64,000 nt of DNA from Neobacillus drentensis (GCF_021560175.1 NZ_CP091110.1:5148501-5212500); one strand, 5' to 3'; counted from the first letter of the stretch, positions 8,569 through 17,793 are shown. The notes: generated by a model not told the origin, from the letters alone. Numbers and translations: made by a program.

Positions 8569-11130
8569 CTAATATCTCATATAATCGACGATAGAAGAAA
8601 CCTCGAGTTTTTCCGGGCATTCCATATTATAATCGTTCACTCGTGACCTGAAGCATACTCTTCTTGGAACACCTGGAACTAAATCAAAATAATTATCTGT
8701 AAAGATGCCTTCCGTTTCGCTGGATAGTTTGACTTGCTTTGCCAGTACATTGGTTGACAGAATCAATTCGGCTCCATTACTGCCTTCTACTTCCGTGATG
8801 ACAATTTCCGGTTTCTTTAATTCCAGCTCTTTTGTTGTGACAAAATAATGTTCCTTCACATCCAGGATACTTCCATTCTCTTCTAGTTCAGCAAGAAGCA
8901 CCACGTTTTTAGGATTATGTCCTTTTAATAGCTCTTCCGTCTTTAGTTCTATTGCCAACAGAATGGAAGTTGCTTGGATCTGAACCGGTTGTGATACTTC
9001 TGATAGTACTTGACCATCAAAATCAACCAGCTTCAGTATTAACGTGCCGGTTAGGACTTTAAGTAAATCATTAACAGCATAAACTTCAAGAGTTTCACCT
9101 TTTTCCACAAATGAAATCATAACATCCTGGAAGCTCCGTTTCGTATAATAATGTAGTGCCTTCCATCTGCCGTAATAATCCATGCTTGACCACGAGGCAA
9201 CCGGCCAGCAATCATTCATTTGCCAATACAAGGTGCCCATGCAGTATGGCTTATTGCTGCGATGAGCTTCAATGGCACGTTTGATCCCTTCCGCCTGCAG
9301 GATTTGGCTCATATACAAGAAGGATGGAAAATCCTTAGGCTCTGGGCTGTATTTCTCCATATATTCGTTAATAATTTGGTTACCGCGGTTATTTTTTTGA
9401 TGATTCAACATCACCTCGGTATAGATGGCCAAGTCCTTTTCTTCTGCAAATGTCCGGACTGTTTTTAATTCCGGAAAAGATTGGAAGCCATACTCACTCA
9501 TGAAACGGCCGATGTTATGTTCATAATCCTCAAACGGCTTTAAACCATGCCAAACATCCCAATAATGGATGTCTCCACTTGTGGAACCACCTGAAGCATG
9601 TTGGCTGCTATCCCCCGTTAAGGCTGTTAATGGGGAAGATGGCCAGTAGTCGATATCTGGTGATAATTGCTTCACCGCTTCAGGAAGAATCTCATGAAAA
9701 ACCTTTTCGTAGTCATTCCAGATCTTTTCACGAATTTCCGGTTGATACTGCTGCTTCCATCCCCAGCCCGCATTCTCATTATAATGGGACCAGGCAGAAT
9801 CTATCTCATTATTACCGCACCATAAAACAACCGAAGGATGGTTTCTTAATCTTTTAATGTTATCAATCGCTTCCATTTTCACATTTAAAAGGAAAGCCTC
9901 ATCTCCGGGATACATACTGCAAGCAAACATGAAATCCTGCCATACTAAAATCCCATACTCATCACATAATTGATAGAATGTATCATATTCATAAATACCG
10001 CCGCCCCAAATACGAAGCATGTTCATATTGGATTCAACGGCGCTAACAATTTCATGCTTATAGCGCTCATAGGTTACTTCTGTTACAAAACTATCATTTG
10101 GAATATGGTTTGCACCCTTGGCAAAAACCGGAACACCGTTTAACTCAATATAAAAACTGGTTCCCCGATCATCTTTTTCCGTGATCAACCTGGCTGACCG
10201 CAGGCCGGATTTAACTGTTTTTTCAGCCACAATCTCTCCATCTTTAAAAAGAACAGCGGTAAACTCGTATAAATACTGGTCACCAAGTCCCCTGCTCCAC
10301 CATAATTTTGGATAGCAAATATCCATATTAATATCCAGTTCATTGATTCCGTTACTTATTTGCACAGTCTTCTCAACAATCATTCCATCTGCACTGAGCT
10401 GTAATGTACCCTCCCATTCTCCGTCAGCTTCAACTTCCACCTTCCCTGTGATACTTGCTAAAGTGGAGGAAACTGAATTTTGACGGATGAACAAATCGGT
10501 CACCCTGCACTCTGACCAGCCTTCAAGATAGATGTTTTTCCAAATACCGCTTGTTACAAATCTCGGCCCCCAATCCCAGCCGTAATGATATGGTGCCTTT
10601 CTCGCAAAAACACTAATTCTTTGATCACCCAATCCTCCATCCTCAGAGTGGTCATTAGCTGCTGGCAAACCATACCCTAACCTTTTAAGCTTTGGAAGGT
10701 CCTCGTTTATTGGGGAACGAAAGTAAATGTGTAATTGGTTAGCCTGTTTTTTCACAAGAGAACTTACATCGGCTTTCCATCCTCGGAACATATTATCCGC
10801 CTCAAGGATTTTTTCATTATTCAAATAGACGGTTGCGTAGGTATCTAGCCCTTCAAAAGTGAGCTGCAAATGCGAAGAATCTAGTAAGCTTTCAGGAACA
10901 CTAAAGCTTGTCTGATATTCCCAATCCTTTTTATCAATCCATTGCAGATTAAGCTCATTTGTTCCAACAAAAGGTTCATCTATTTTTTTATTCCGTAGTA
11001 AATCCGTGTGTACGCAGCCAGGAACCTGGGCCGGCAGCCATTCCTGTTCATCCTTTTGCCTAAAAGCCCAACTCTGTAATGACAGATTCATCGTGTTTAT
11101 ATTGCTTGTTTCAAGGCTATTTTTAACCAT
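8569..11130 (-). CDS. Beta-mannosidase, GH2
   Basis: An 853-residue cytoplasmic exo-beta-mannosidase that trims mannose from the non-reducing end of manno-oligosaccharides. It has the GH2 order of sugar-binding, immunoglobulin-like and TIM-barrel domains. The acid/base Glu lies in WCGNNEIDSAW (E442) and the nucleophile Glu in FMSEYGFQSFP (E546); the paired WGGGIYE motif before them is typical of GH2 mannosidases. The ATG at 11130 follows GAGGAGG. It has no signal peptide. It lies downstream of the mannanase but behind a hairpin terminator, so it probably has its own promoter. Assignment is strong. Confidence 0.93.
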   Translation of the reverse strand: MVKNSLETSNINTMNLSLQSWAFRQKDEQEWLPAQVPGCVHTDLLRNKKIDEPFVGTNELNLQWIDKKDWEYQTSFSVPESLLDSSHLQLTFEGLDTYATVYLNNEKILEADNMFRGWKADVSSLVKKQANQLHIYFRSPINEDLPKLKRLGYGLPAANDHSEDGGLGDQRISVFARKAPYHYGWDWGPRFVTSGIWKNIYLEGWSECRVTDLFIRQNSVSSTLASITGKVEVEADGEWEGTLQLSADGMIVEKTVQISNGINELDINMDICYPKLWWSRGLGDQYLYEFTAVLFKDGEIVAEKTVKSGLRSARLITEKDDRGTSFYIELNGVPVFAKGANHIPNDSFVTEVTYERYKHEIVSAVESNMNMLRIWGGGIYEYDTFYQLCDEYGILVWQDFMFACSMYPGDEAFLLNVKMEAIDNIKRLRNHPSVVLWCGNNEIDSAWSHYNENAGWGWKQQYQPEIREKIWNDYEKVFHEILPEAVKQLSPDIDYWPSSPLTALTGDSSQHASGGSTSGDIHYWDVWHGLKPFEDYEHNIGRFMSEYGFQSFPELKTVRTFAEEKDLAIYTEVMLNHQKNNRGNQIINEYMEKYSPEPKDFPSFLYMSQILQAEGIKRAIEAHRSNKPYCMGTLYWQMNDCWPVASWSSMDYYGRWKALHYYTKRSFQDVMISFVEKGETLEVYAVNDLLKVLTGTLILKLVDFDGQVLSEVSQPVQIQATSILLAIELKTEELLKGHNPKNVVLLAELEENGSILDVKEHYFVTTKELELKKPEIVITEVEGSNGAELILSTNVLAKQVKLSSETEGIFTDNYFDLVPGVPRRVCFRSRVNDYNMECPEKLEVSSIVDYMRY

Positions 11131-11222
11131 GTTTTAGTTCCTCCTCTTGATAAACTAGGCAATTAACTTATAGTATGACTTTTACGAAAAGCAGCCATAT
11201 TAGTTTTTCAGACATTATAACT

Positions 11223-11252
11223 AAAGGCCCGCATAAAAAATCCGGGGCCTTT
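11223..11252 (-). terminator. Terminator between mannanase and beta-mannosidase
   Basis: The inverted repeat AAAGGCCC / GGGCCTTT is separated by 14 bases and lies 11 bases beyond the mannanase stop codon. The U-tract is poor on the minus strand, so termination may be partial. Confidence 0.6.
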
Positions 11253-11262
11253 TGTCATTCAC

Positions 11263-13836
11263 TTAATTATTTGTTACACAAATATCGTCGAAATAAAGCA
11301 CACTCGACAATTGTGTTCCTGGTTGTTTCGCATTTACATAAATGGAGAATTCTTGAACTTTCTTTGTGTTAATGGCATCTAATTTTGAACCGGCATGAGA
11401 CGTATCCCATGACGCCACCGTGAACTCGCTGAATGGAATCTCAATCAATTGCGGTTCAGTTCCAGCAAGCGTAGAGTACGCTTCAAAAGCAATATCGTTT
11501 GCTTTAACCTGAATAACAAGCTTTTGGTCATGACCATCTGGCGTATACCAGAACTTTAAGGTGTTCTGACCAGACCAATCAACACCGCCCAGCATCTTAG
11601 TGACACCGCCATAGCCGGAACCTCCAAGATTATATTCATACTTTAACCCAAAGTCACCAGAGGATTTGTGAGTGCTATCAAGAGAGACTTTCACAGGATC
11701 TCCTTGGGAAGCAATCGTATACTTCGCTTCAAGCTTCGAGTTATTTCCGTTATAAGTATCAAAGCTGTCGATTACGAGTGGATCCTGGACAGACTCTACA
11801 TAACTATTTAAAAGCTGAACATTATCTATATATATAGGGCCATTGTATTTGAGATTGCTTGTAACAATAGAAAATGCTAACCCGCTTGAAGAAGCAAGTT
11901 CTTTAGAAGGGCTTAAATCAATCGCAGCTGTGTACTTCCCATAAACTGTATCACCAACGGTTACTTTCTCTAGGCTTGAAAGAGTCTTGGCCTGATCCAT
12001 TCCGTATTTGTCGCTCCAGTTCGGAGGAACATTGGCAATTCCCTGGATCGAGGCATTTTCATTACCACTTACAGGAAGATATACATCATAATTTAACTTA
12101 TTTACTTCATGAAGATCTAGCTGATTGAGTTTGAGTTTCAATTCCTGCCATGATTGCTTTTCATCAGGAATATTAACATTTAGTTTAATCGCTCCATGGT
12201 CCAGCCATTTACTATGCTCAATTGACATGGAAATCGAATCCGGATAAGTTCCTAGTGATTCTACACCTGCAATAGATGAATCAAAATCGTAAGACTTAAC
12301 TAAGATGTCTTTTGCTTCTACTTTGACCGTAATCGGTTCCTCATAAACTACGCGGTTTCCTAAATAGGCTTTTACATTTAATACGACACTTTTCCCATTC
12401 TGGCTTGGAAGAGGTCTCCAGTCAGCCGTATAATAGTTTACATCAGAATTGTAAGTAAGCTCATGCTCACCAGAGATCCCCTCAACCGAGTAAACCACTT
12501 TTGAAACTGGCTGATTGACCGCTCGAACACGAATTGTTGTGCTTTCTGTTTTAATTGTTTCTTTATCTGTAGGAGAAGCCGTGTGAATAAATCCTTTTTC
12601 CTTCGTTGTATTTATCTTAAAATCATATACACCTTGAATATCACTATTGAAGGCTGTGTAGCTGTCCTTATAATAATTAATAAAGTCAGGCAGCAGCTCG
12701 TGGTCTCCATATGTCTGTTGATTCTTAAATGGAGTAAATGCCCCTTCCGGTGAGAAGTTTGCCCAAGTCAGCATATAAGCCATTCTTTTGGCATCCGGAT
12801 CCGACTTCAGTGCGTTTAGTAATCTTGTAAACCATTGTGTATCATTGTTTCCAGTTACCTTCATGTTGCTATAACCAAATTCAGTAAAAGCAGCAACTTT
12901 CCCTTTTACATCGGCAATTTTTGAGATTAAGCTGGCGTCCTGAACCACTTGTTTTAGCCATAAATCAGTACCTTCGCCATTATTATAGGTATCAAAGCCA
13001 AGAATATCTACGTAGTCATCCCCTGGACAAGTAAGCAAGTACTTTGACTCGTCATTATTAAACGGACTTCCCGGTGAAAACGCATATAAAAAGTTGCGGA
13101 CATCTTTCTTATCTCTTAAATATTCAACGGTGTAACGGTACAATTCCTTATATTGAGCAGGAGTAGTGAAAGCCGCTCCCCACCAGAACCAGCTTCCGTT
13201 ATTTTCATGGAAGGGACGAAATATGACTGGGATGGTATTCCCCTGATCATCCTTTAAGTTGTGAGCAAAATCAGCAATCATGTCCAGGAAGTGATTAAAT
13301 TCCTCATTTTTATCTCCACCAGGTAAAATATGTGATACAACATTCCCAGTGGTATCATAAAAACTGCCGCCAGTAACAAAGTTAGGCATATGCGAACTTA
13401 AAGTTAGTACTCCCCCGCGATCATAAGCTTTCTTCATAACCTTAATGAGGGCATCTTTGTTTGCCTGTTCAGTTCCTCCCCATTGCCCTGGCTTTTCTTT
13501 CCCTTCAAGACTAAGTGTATCCCAGCCATATAAAGCAGGAAAATCGCCAACAGCATTTTTTACATCTGATTGGGTGCCATCCTGCGTTGTGATGGTCGCC
13601 CCTTCTGTAGTGGCGTGCTGATGCCCAAACAATACGGCATTACCACGAACATTTTGTAAGTAAGTGAAGAGAGACTTGGTTTTGTCAGTTGCTTTTCGGT
13701 CTACTAAATCAATCGGTGAGGCAGCATGTTTTTTATTAGTTATTTCGGTCTCTTCCTTTGCAAACACCGGAATTGCTAAGGTAAATAGCAATAGTACCGA
13801 TAAAAGCAAGGAAACACTTTTTCTTAATTCCTTCAT
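11263..13836 (-). CDS. Secreted multidomain beta-1,4-mannanase, GH26 with carbohydrate-binding modules
   Basis: An 857-residue secreted endo-mannanase that cuts the mannan backbone outside the cell. A signal peptide occupies residues 1-26 (cleavage after PVFA). The GH26 domain spans about 45-390, with acid/base E211 in FRPFHENNGSWFWWG and nucleophile E319 in FTEFGYSN. A beta-sandwich linker (about 405-505) is followed by two carbohydrate-binding-like modules (about 510-685 and 690-857) that resemble CBM27/CBM11-type mannan binders, a tentative call. It corresponds in role to gmuG of Bacillus subtilis, where the enzyme is about 360 aa and lacks these modules. It is preceded by an unusual leader with a short ORF and a 17-bp hairpin. 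Confidence 0.93.
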   Translation of the reverse strand: MKELRKSVSLLLSVLLLFTLAIPVFAKEETEITNKKHAASPIDLVDRKATDKTKSLFTYLQNVRGNAVLFGHQHATTEGATITTQDGTQSDVKNAVGDFPALYGWDTLSLEGKEKPGQWGGTEQANKDALIKVMKKAYDRGGVLTLSSHMPNFVTGGSFYDTTGNVVSHILPGGDKNEEFNHFLDMIADFAHNLKDDQGNTIPVIFRPFHENNGSWFWWGAAFTTPAQYKELYRYTVEYLRDKKDVRNFLYAFSPGSPFNNDESKYLLTCPGDDYVDILGFDTYNNGEGTDLWLKQVVQDASLISKIADVKGKVAAFTEFGYSNMKVTGNNDTQWFTRLLNALKSDPDAKRMAYMLTWANFSPEGAFTPFKNQQTYGDHELLPDFINYYKDSYTAFNSDIQGVYDFKINTTKEKGFIHTASPTDKETIKTESTTIRVRAVNQPVSKVVYSVEGISGEHELTYNSDVNYYTADWRPLPSQNGKSVVLNVKAYLGNRVVYEEPITVKVEAKDILVKSYDFDSSIAGVESLGTYPDSISMSIEHSKWLDHGAIKLNVNIPDEKQSWQELKLKLNQLDLHEVNKLNYDVYLPVSGNENASIQGIANVPPNWSDKYGMDQAKTLSSLEKVTVGDTVYGKYTAAIDLSPSKELASSSGLAFSIVTSNLKYNGPIYIDNVQLLNSYVESVQDPLVIDSFDTYNGNNSKLEAKYTIASQGDPVKVSLDSTHKSSGDFGLKYEYNLGGSGYGGVTKMLGGVDWSGQNTLKFWYTPDGHDQKLVIQVKANDIAFEAYSTLAGTEPQLIEIPFSEFTVASWDTSHAGSKLDAINTKKVQEFSIYVNAKQPGTQLSSVLYFDDICVTNN

Positions 13837-13881
13837 CCTTTAATCTCCTTTTCATTTTTGTACACACATCTACTAAACTAA

Positions 13882-13920
13882 TTTAAATAGAAGAAACTAC
13901 TGGAGTTTCTTCTATTTAAA
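13882..13920 (-). terminator. 17-bp perfect hairpin in the mannanase leader
   Basis: The arms 13882-13898 and 13904-13920 are perfectly complementary (17 bp) around a 5-base loop. The hairpin lies only 45 bases before the mannanase ATG and directly after the stop codon of a 34-codon ORF. The space left is too small for a mannanase promoter, so mannanase mRNA must read through it. It may act as a partial terminator, an attenuator or an mRNA-stabilising element. Confidence 0.6.
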
Positions 13921-13936
13921 CTATGAATTCACCAAA

Positions 13937-14041
13937 TTACTCAGAAAAAAATAATGACATTGTTAATGCCGAAACACTTGCTGTGACCATAAGTTTTTTC
14001 ATTTTACTGCAAATTGATTTTTGAGTTTTACCTCTTTCCAC
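13937..14041 (-). CDS. Putative 34-aa leader peptide before the mannanase
   Basis: A short ORF starting with GTG at 14041, six bases after the excellent ribosome-binding site AAGGAGGG. The product has a basic start (VERGKTQKSICSKMKKL) and a hydrophobic end (MVTASVSALTMSLFFSE), so it looks like a signal peptide or single membrane helix with nothing behind it. It is followed at once by the 17-bp hairpin and then the mannanase. It could be a regulatory leader peptide, a small membrane peptide or the remnant of a lost secreted protein. I do not recognise a family. Confidence 0.5.
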   Translation of the reverse strand: MERGKTQKSICSKMKKLMVTASVSALTMSLFFSE

Positions 14042-14372
14042 TTGTTTCCCTCCTTAAATTTGGTTTATACAAATATGAAAATATTTGTCCAAGTCAGCCC
14101 TTCCCTACTGGGTGCTTTTAATCTTGTCCTCTCGTAAGCCCTTTCAATTCACCACAAGGTTTAATAGTGAATTTTTAACCAACAAGTAACCTTAATTAAA
14201 GTAAGATTTACTTTATAATAACTTAATTTATAGAAAAATAATACAATAAAATTATATATTCACTTCCAACTAACTGTCTATATAATTCTGACAAAATGTA
14301 AAATACTGTAGTATTTCCCTATAAAAGCAGAGAAATTACACGATAATCTAGTTCTTTATATCTATTTTTTAT

Positions 14373-14388
14373 AGGTAATCGATTAGTT
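14373..14388. promoter_or_regulatory. Putative LacI-family operator, copy 2
   Basis: AGGTAATCGATTAGTT is the exact reverse complement of the element at 1696-1711, sharing all 16 bases, with palindrome TAATCGATTA at 14376-14385. It lies in the mannanase upstream region, about 330 bases before the leader ORF. A common regulator for the mannanase and the alpha-galactosidase/ABC region is inferred. Confidence 0.5.
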
Positions 14389-14491
14389 GATTTTTAGTTT
14401 AAAAAATAAATGGAAGAGTGTAGCTAACCACTAACTACTGCCTTCGTAGCTCTGGACTTCCACCCTGTAGACTTCACCAATGCCGGCGCAC

Positions 14492-14542
14492 AAAAAAAAA
14501 AAAAAAAAAAAAAAAAAAACGCTACATCATTTTAGATGTGCG
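14492..14542 (-). terminator. Intrinsic terminator with a 28-base T-tract
   Basis: On the minus strand the stem CGC-ACATC / GATGT-A-GCG (14520-14542) overlaps the stop codon of the GDSL esterase gene and is followed by 28 uninterrupted T (A on the plus strand, 14492-14519). This terminates the gmuR-gmuE-manA-GDSL transcript. Homopolymers this long are rare in bacteria, so the exact length may be a sequencing estimate or may vary. Confidence 0.8.
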
Positions 14543-15159
14543 TTTTTAAAAGATTTTATCCAAGCTTTAGCCATCAGCATATTCCCAATCGAATTCATGT
14601 GGACACCATCACTGGTTAGCCTTTGAGGAGAATCCTGGTTTAAATAGTCAATAAAAACTTGATGGGTCTCTACTAAAATAGCGTTATATTCCTTCGCAAG
14701 TTTTCGGACTACTTCTACATAAGGAATTAGCATTTTGTTTCCCGGAGATTCAACTACTTCTCCATGAATGGATGGCTCCATTAAGATTAATTTTGCCTTT
14801 GTTTTCATTTTGACTTCGTTTAGTAAATTTCGGTAGATTCCCTCGTAACGGTCCGGAAAAACGAGTTCCTTTTCGGGATGATCCAGACGTCGCCACACAT
14901 CATTGATACCAATCGAGATAGAAACAAAGTCAGGATTAATCCCAATTACATCTCGATCCCATCTAGTAACTAAATCAGTTATGTGATTTCCACTTATTCC
15001 TTTGTTTACAACTCGGGGGAGCTGATTTGGAAGATTTATGGCTAAATAATCACGAATAAGCCTGACATATCCAAAGCCGATTTCTTCAGCATCTTCGAAT
15101 CTTCCAGACTCTGTAATACTATCACCAATGAAAAGTAATACATCGGATTGCTTTAACAT
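14527..15159 (-). CDS. SGNH/GDSL-family esterase
   Basis: A 210-residue cytoplasmic hydrolase of the SGNH superfamily. Block I is FIGDSITESG (Ser near residue 11), the GxND block appears as SIGINDVWR (near 84), and the catalytic Asp-His pair as DGVHMNSIGN (near 185). Longer reading is possible to 15207, but the GGAGGGGG site points to the ATG at 15159, which also removes overlap with manA. B. subtilis gmu operons lack such a gene here. By context it is probably an O-acetyl-oligosaccharide esterase that complements the CE7 enzyme; activity on acetylated mannose is inferred. Confidence 0.85.
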   Translation of the reverse strand: MLKQSDVLLFIGDSITESGRFEDAEEIGFGYVRLIRDYLAINLPNQLPRVVNKGISGNHITDLVTRWDRDVIGINPDFVSISIGINDVWRRLDHPEKELVFPDRYEGIYRNLLNEVKMKTKAKLILMEPSIHGEVVESPGNKMLIPYVEVVRKLAKEYNAILVETHQVFIDYLNQDSPQRLTSDGVHMNSIGNMLMAKAWIKSFKNAHLK

Positions 15160-15179
15160 TTGCCCTTTTCCCCCTCCTA

Positions 15180-16124
15180 TTATGGGTGAGAAACAATCAG
15201 TTGACATTCACCATCAAGGACAAACTCTCCTAGTCCTGCAGGAATAATAAAATGTGTTCCTTTATGAAGAGAATACTTTTCTCCCTTATGAATCAATGAG
15301 CCCTCCCCTTTGAGCACGCTGAAAAGGCTGTATTGATCATTTAATAAAAAGGTGGATTTACCACTTACCTCCCACTTATAAACAGAGAAAAAATCTGATT
15401 CTACAAATGTGGTAATTTCCACATTTTCTTTTACCCCTACAGAAGGTTTACTTCCAGTTACCTGGTGCGGTACAGTGGTTACATCAATGGCTTTATCTAA
15501 ATGCAGTTCCCGTAGATTTCCCTGGTCATCTTCACGGTCATAATCATACACTCGGTAGGTTGTATCAGAGCTTTGCTGTGTTTCTAATACAAGAGTTCCT
15601 TCACATAAGGCATGAATGGTTCCACTTGGCACATAGAAAAAGTCTCCCGGTTTGATTTTCACTCTACGAAGCAATTCATTCCAATTTCCATCGTTAACCT
15701 GAGCAATTAATTCCTCTTTAGTTTTAGCATTATGACCAAATATCATATCGGCATCTTCTTTACAATCAATGATATACCAGCATTCCGTCTTCCCTAGTTC
15801 TCCATTTTCATTCACTTTGGCATAAGCATCATCCGGATGAACTTGAACAGATAAATCCATATTCGCATCTAATATTTTCGTTAATAAAGGAAAAACTTCT
15901 TCTGTCGGGTTTCCGAAAAGCTCTGGATGTTCCTTCCAAAGCTTGTCCAGCGTTACACCAGCAAAAGGACCATTTTCAATGATAGAAGGTCCATTAGGAT
16001 GTGCTGAAATAGCCCAGCATTCCCCTGTCTTATCAGATGGAATGGAATAACCAAACTCGTCTTTTAAGGCAGTTCCTCCCCAGATTCGCTCTTTAAATAC
16101 CGGTTTTAGAAATAATGGCTGCAT
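15180..16124 (-). CDS. manA: Mannose-6-phosphate isomerase, class I (ManA / GmuF)
   Basis: A 314-residue zinc enzyme that converts mannose 6-phosphate to fructose 6-phosphate. The N-terminal KPVFKERIWGG, the metal-site motifs QVHPDDAYA and GKTECWYI, and VPSGTIHALCEGTLVLETQQ fit the short Bacillus ManA family. An AGGGAGA site precedes the ATG. It lies between the fructokinase and the GDSL esterase in the gmuR-E-F order of B. subtilis. It also works backwards to supply mannose 6-phosphate for the GDP-mannose branch of the exopolysaccharide cluster, which is an inference. Confidence 0.93.
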   Translation of the reverse strand: MQPLFLKPVFKERIWGGTALKDEFGYSIPSDKTGECWAISAHPNGPSIIENGPFAGVTLDKLWKEHPELFGNPTEEVFPLLTKILDANMDLSVQVHPDDAYAKVNENGELGKTECWYIIDCKEDADMIFGHNAKTKEELIAQVNDGNWNELLRRVKIKPGDFFYVPSGTIHALCEGTLVLETQQSSDTTYRVYDYDREDDQGNLRELHLDKAIDVTTVPHQVTGSKPSVGVKENVEITTFVESDFFSVYKWEVSGKSTFLLNDQYSLFSVLKGEGSLIHKGEKYSLHKGTHFIIPAGLGEFVLDGECQLIVSHP

Positions 16125-16139
16125 AATGTGTTCTCCCTA

Positions 16140-17012
16140 TTATAGTTGATTTTCTTTTTTTAACTCTTGATAAGCGAGCAAGAGGGAACCTGTAATCCCA
16201 GCATTGTCTCCTAAACCAGGACTAACAATATAATCGGAAAGCTCTGGTAAGGACACATATTGATTAACTAATTCAGGCAAATACTTATAGACATAAGTAA
16301 ATACTTGTTTTTGATTCATGACGCCGCCGCCAAGAATGATCTTTTTCGGTGAAAGAATCAAAATATATTGCATAAGCGCTTGAGCAATGTAATACCCTTC
16401 TAGCTCCCATACTTCCTCACGTTCTACTAAGTTAATTCCCTTTTCACCCCAGCGTTCTTCTATTCCAGGGCCTGCTGCAAGGCCTTCAAAGCAATCTTTA
16501 TGATATGGGCATTTCCCTTGATAAGAATCATTCTGATGGCGTCTTACCAAAATATGCCCCATTTCAGGATGGGACAGGCCTTGAAGTAATTTCCCTTGTA
16601 CCCTTGCCCCTGCTCCGATGCCTGTACCAATTGTGATATATAAACAACTATCCAAGCCTTTAGCAGCCCCAAAGGTTGCTTCACCTAAAGCGGCAGCATT
16701 TACATCCGTATTAAAACCAACTGGGACTGAGAATGTCTCCTTTATCGTTTGCACAAAAGGGAAGTCCTTCCAAGCTAGTTTAGGTGTAGAGGTAATAAAG
16801 CCATATGTCGGACTATCTGTGTTCACATCAATAGGTCCGAAAGAACCAATTCCAATAGCTTTGACCGGATATTTTTTAAAAAATTGAATGACTCCTGTCA
16901 TCGTTTCTTCAGGTACCGTAGTAGGGATTTGTATTCGGTCAATGATTTTCCCTGTTTCATCCCCGACTGCACAAACAAACTTGGTACCCCCTGCTTCAAT
17001 TGCACCTAACAT
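16140..17012 (-). CDS. gmuE: ROK-family fructokinase / mannokinase (GmuE-like)
   Basis: A 290-residue sugar kinase close in sequence and position to B. subtilis GmuE (YdhR). It begins MLGAIEAGGTKFVCAVGDE, with the DNA-phosphate and sugar motifs GIGSFGPID, NTDVNAAALGE and ITIGTGIGAG, and the zinc-binding cluster GKCPYHKDCFEG. Two in-frame ATGs lie upstream (17027, 17018), but the GGGGGA site falls between them and the ATG at 17012, which also matches the family start. It should phosphorylate free mannose or fructose after GH1/GH2 hydrolysis. It is co-transcribed with gmuR and manA. Confidence 0.92.
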   Translation of the reverse strand: MLGAIEAGGTKFVCAVGDETGKIIDRIQIPTTVPEETMTGVIQFFKKYPVKAIGIGSFGPIDVNTDSPTYGFITSTPKLAWKDFPFVQTIKETFSVPVGFNTDVNAAALGEATFGAAKGLDSCLYITIGTGIGAGARVQGKLLQGLSHPEMGHILVRRHQNDSYQGKCPYHKDCFEGLAAGPGIEERWGEKGINLVEREEVWELEGYYIAQALMQYILILSPKKIILGGGVMNQKQVFTYVYKYLPELVNQYVSLPELSDYIVSPGLGDNAGITGSLLLAYQELKKENQL

Positions 17013-17028
17013 CAACATTTCCCCCATA

Positions 17029-17742
17029 TCATCGAATAGGATTAACCGTTGTTATTTCAAATTTATCATAGCGATGGCGTGAGAATGAATACTCAAAAGG
17101 GATTCCATTATTCAAGAAACCAACATGCTCAACTTCTAGAATGGGATCACCTGGCATGCATTCCAAATGCTCTTGGTCTAACTGATCCGCTTTGCAAGCT
17201 CGGATAATCCGATGAGAACCTGCCATCGTTAACCCCAAATCCTTCTGGATATACTTATAGACAGAACCATGCAGAATCTCATCGTTAATTCCCGGTATAA
17301 GCGTGGTTGGCATGTATGTTTTTTCCATAACATATGGTTCCCCATCAACCAATCTTAGACGAATCAAAAAATATACTGGAGTTTTCGGATCGATTGCAAG
17401 GTGAACGGCAATATCCTCGGTTGGAAATTGAACCTCAAATTTTATCACCTTACTAGTAACTTGCTTATCCTTTAAAAGATTCGATAACCCCAGAGATTCA
17501 TTTGTAGTAACATGTACTCGACTTTTATTTATAGCAGATTGTACAATAAAGGTCCCATGCCCTCTTTTTCGATAAAGCAAGCCTTCCACAACCAATAGAT
17601 CAAGTGCCCTTTTCATAGTCATTCTACTGCAGCCAAATTCTTTTGCTAAAGAAATCTCGTCAGGAATGGGCTGATCGATGGGATATTGCCTGCCCTTAAT
17701 CCTTTGTCTAATTTCTGAAGATATAGATTCATACTTATTCAT
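17029..17742 (-). CDS. gmuR: GntR/HutC-family regulator of mannan use (GmuR-like)
   Basis: A 237-residue transcription factor. A winged helix (residues 1-70, with DEISLAKEFGCSRMTMKRAL and the RKRGHGTFIV wing) precedes a UTRA ligand domain (about 90-235). The best start is the ATG at 17742 after GGGTGG; a TTG at 17757 is also open. Its place between GH1 and the ROK kinase matches gmuR of B. subtilis, a repressor relieved by phosphorylated gluco- or mannobiose. The likely target is the 20-bp palindrome at 21497. A cre-like site lies upstream. Confidence 0.9.
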   Translation of the reverse strand: MNKYESISSEIRQRIKGRQYPIDQPIPDEISLAKEFGCSRMTMKRALDLLVVEGLLYRKRGHGTFIVQSAINKSRVHVTTNESLGLSNLLKDKQVTSKVIKFEVQFPTEDIAVHLAIDPKTPVYFLIRLRLVDGEPYVMEKTYMPTTLIPGINDEILHGSVYKYIQKDLGLTMAGSHRIIRACKADQLDQEHLECMPGDPILEVEHVGFLNNGIPFEYSFSRHRYDKFEITTVNPIR

Positions 17743-17793
17743 ACCACAACCACCCAATTAAAAAGATACACTGTTTAATTATATTATATTTTT

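Noticed and set aside
14415..14490. GC-richer patch before the A28 tract as an RNA gene
   Set aside because: No stable fold or known RNA motif could be supported by eye.
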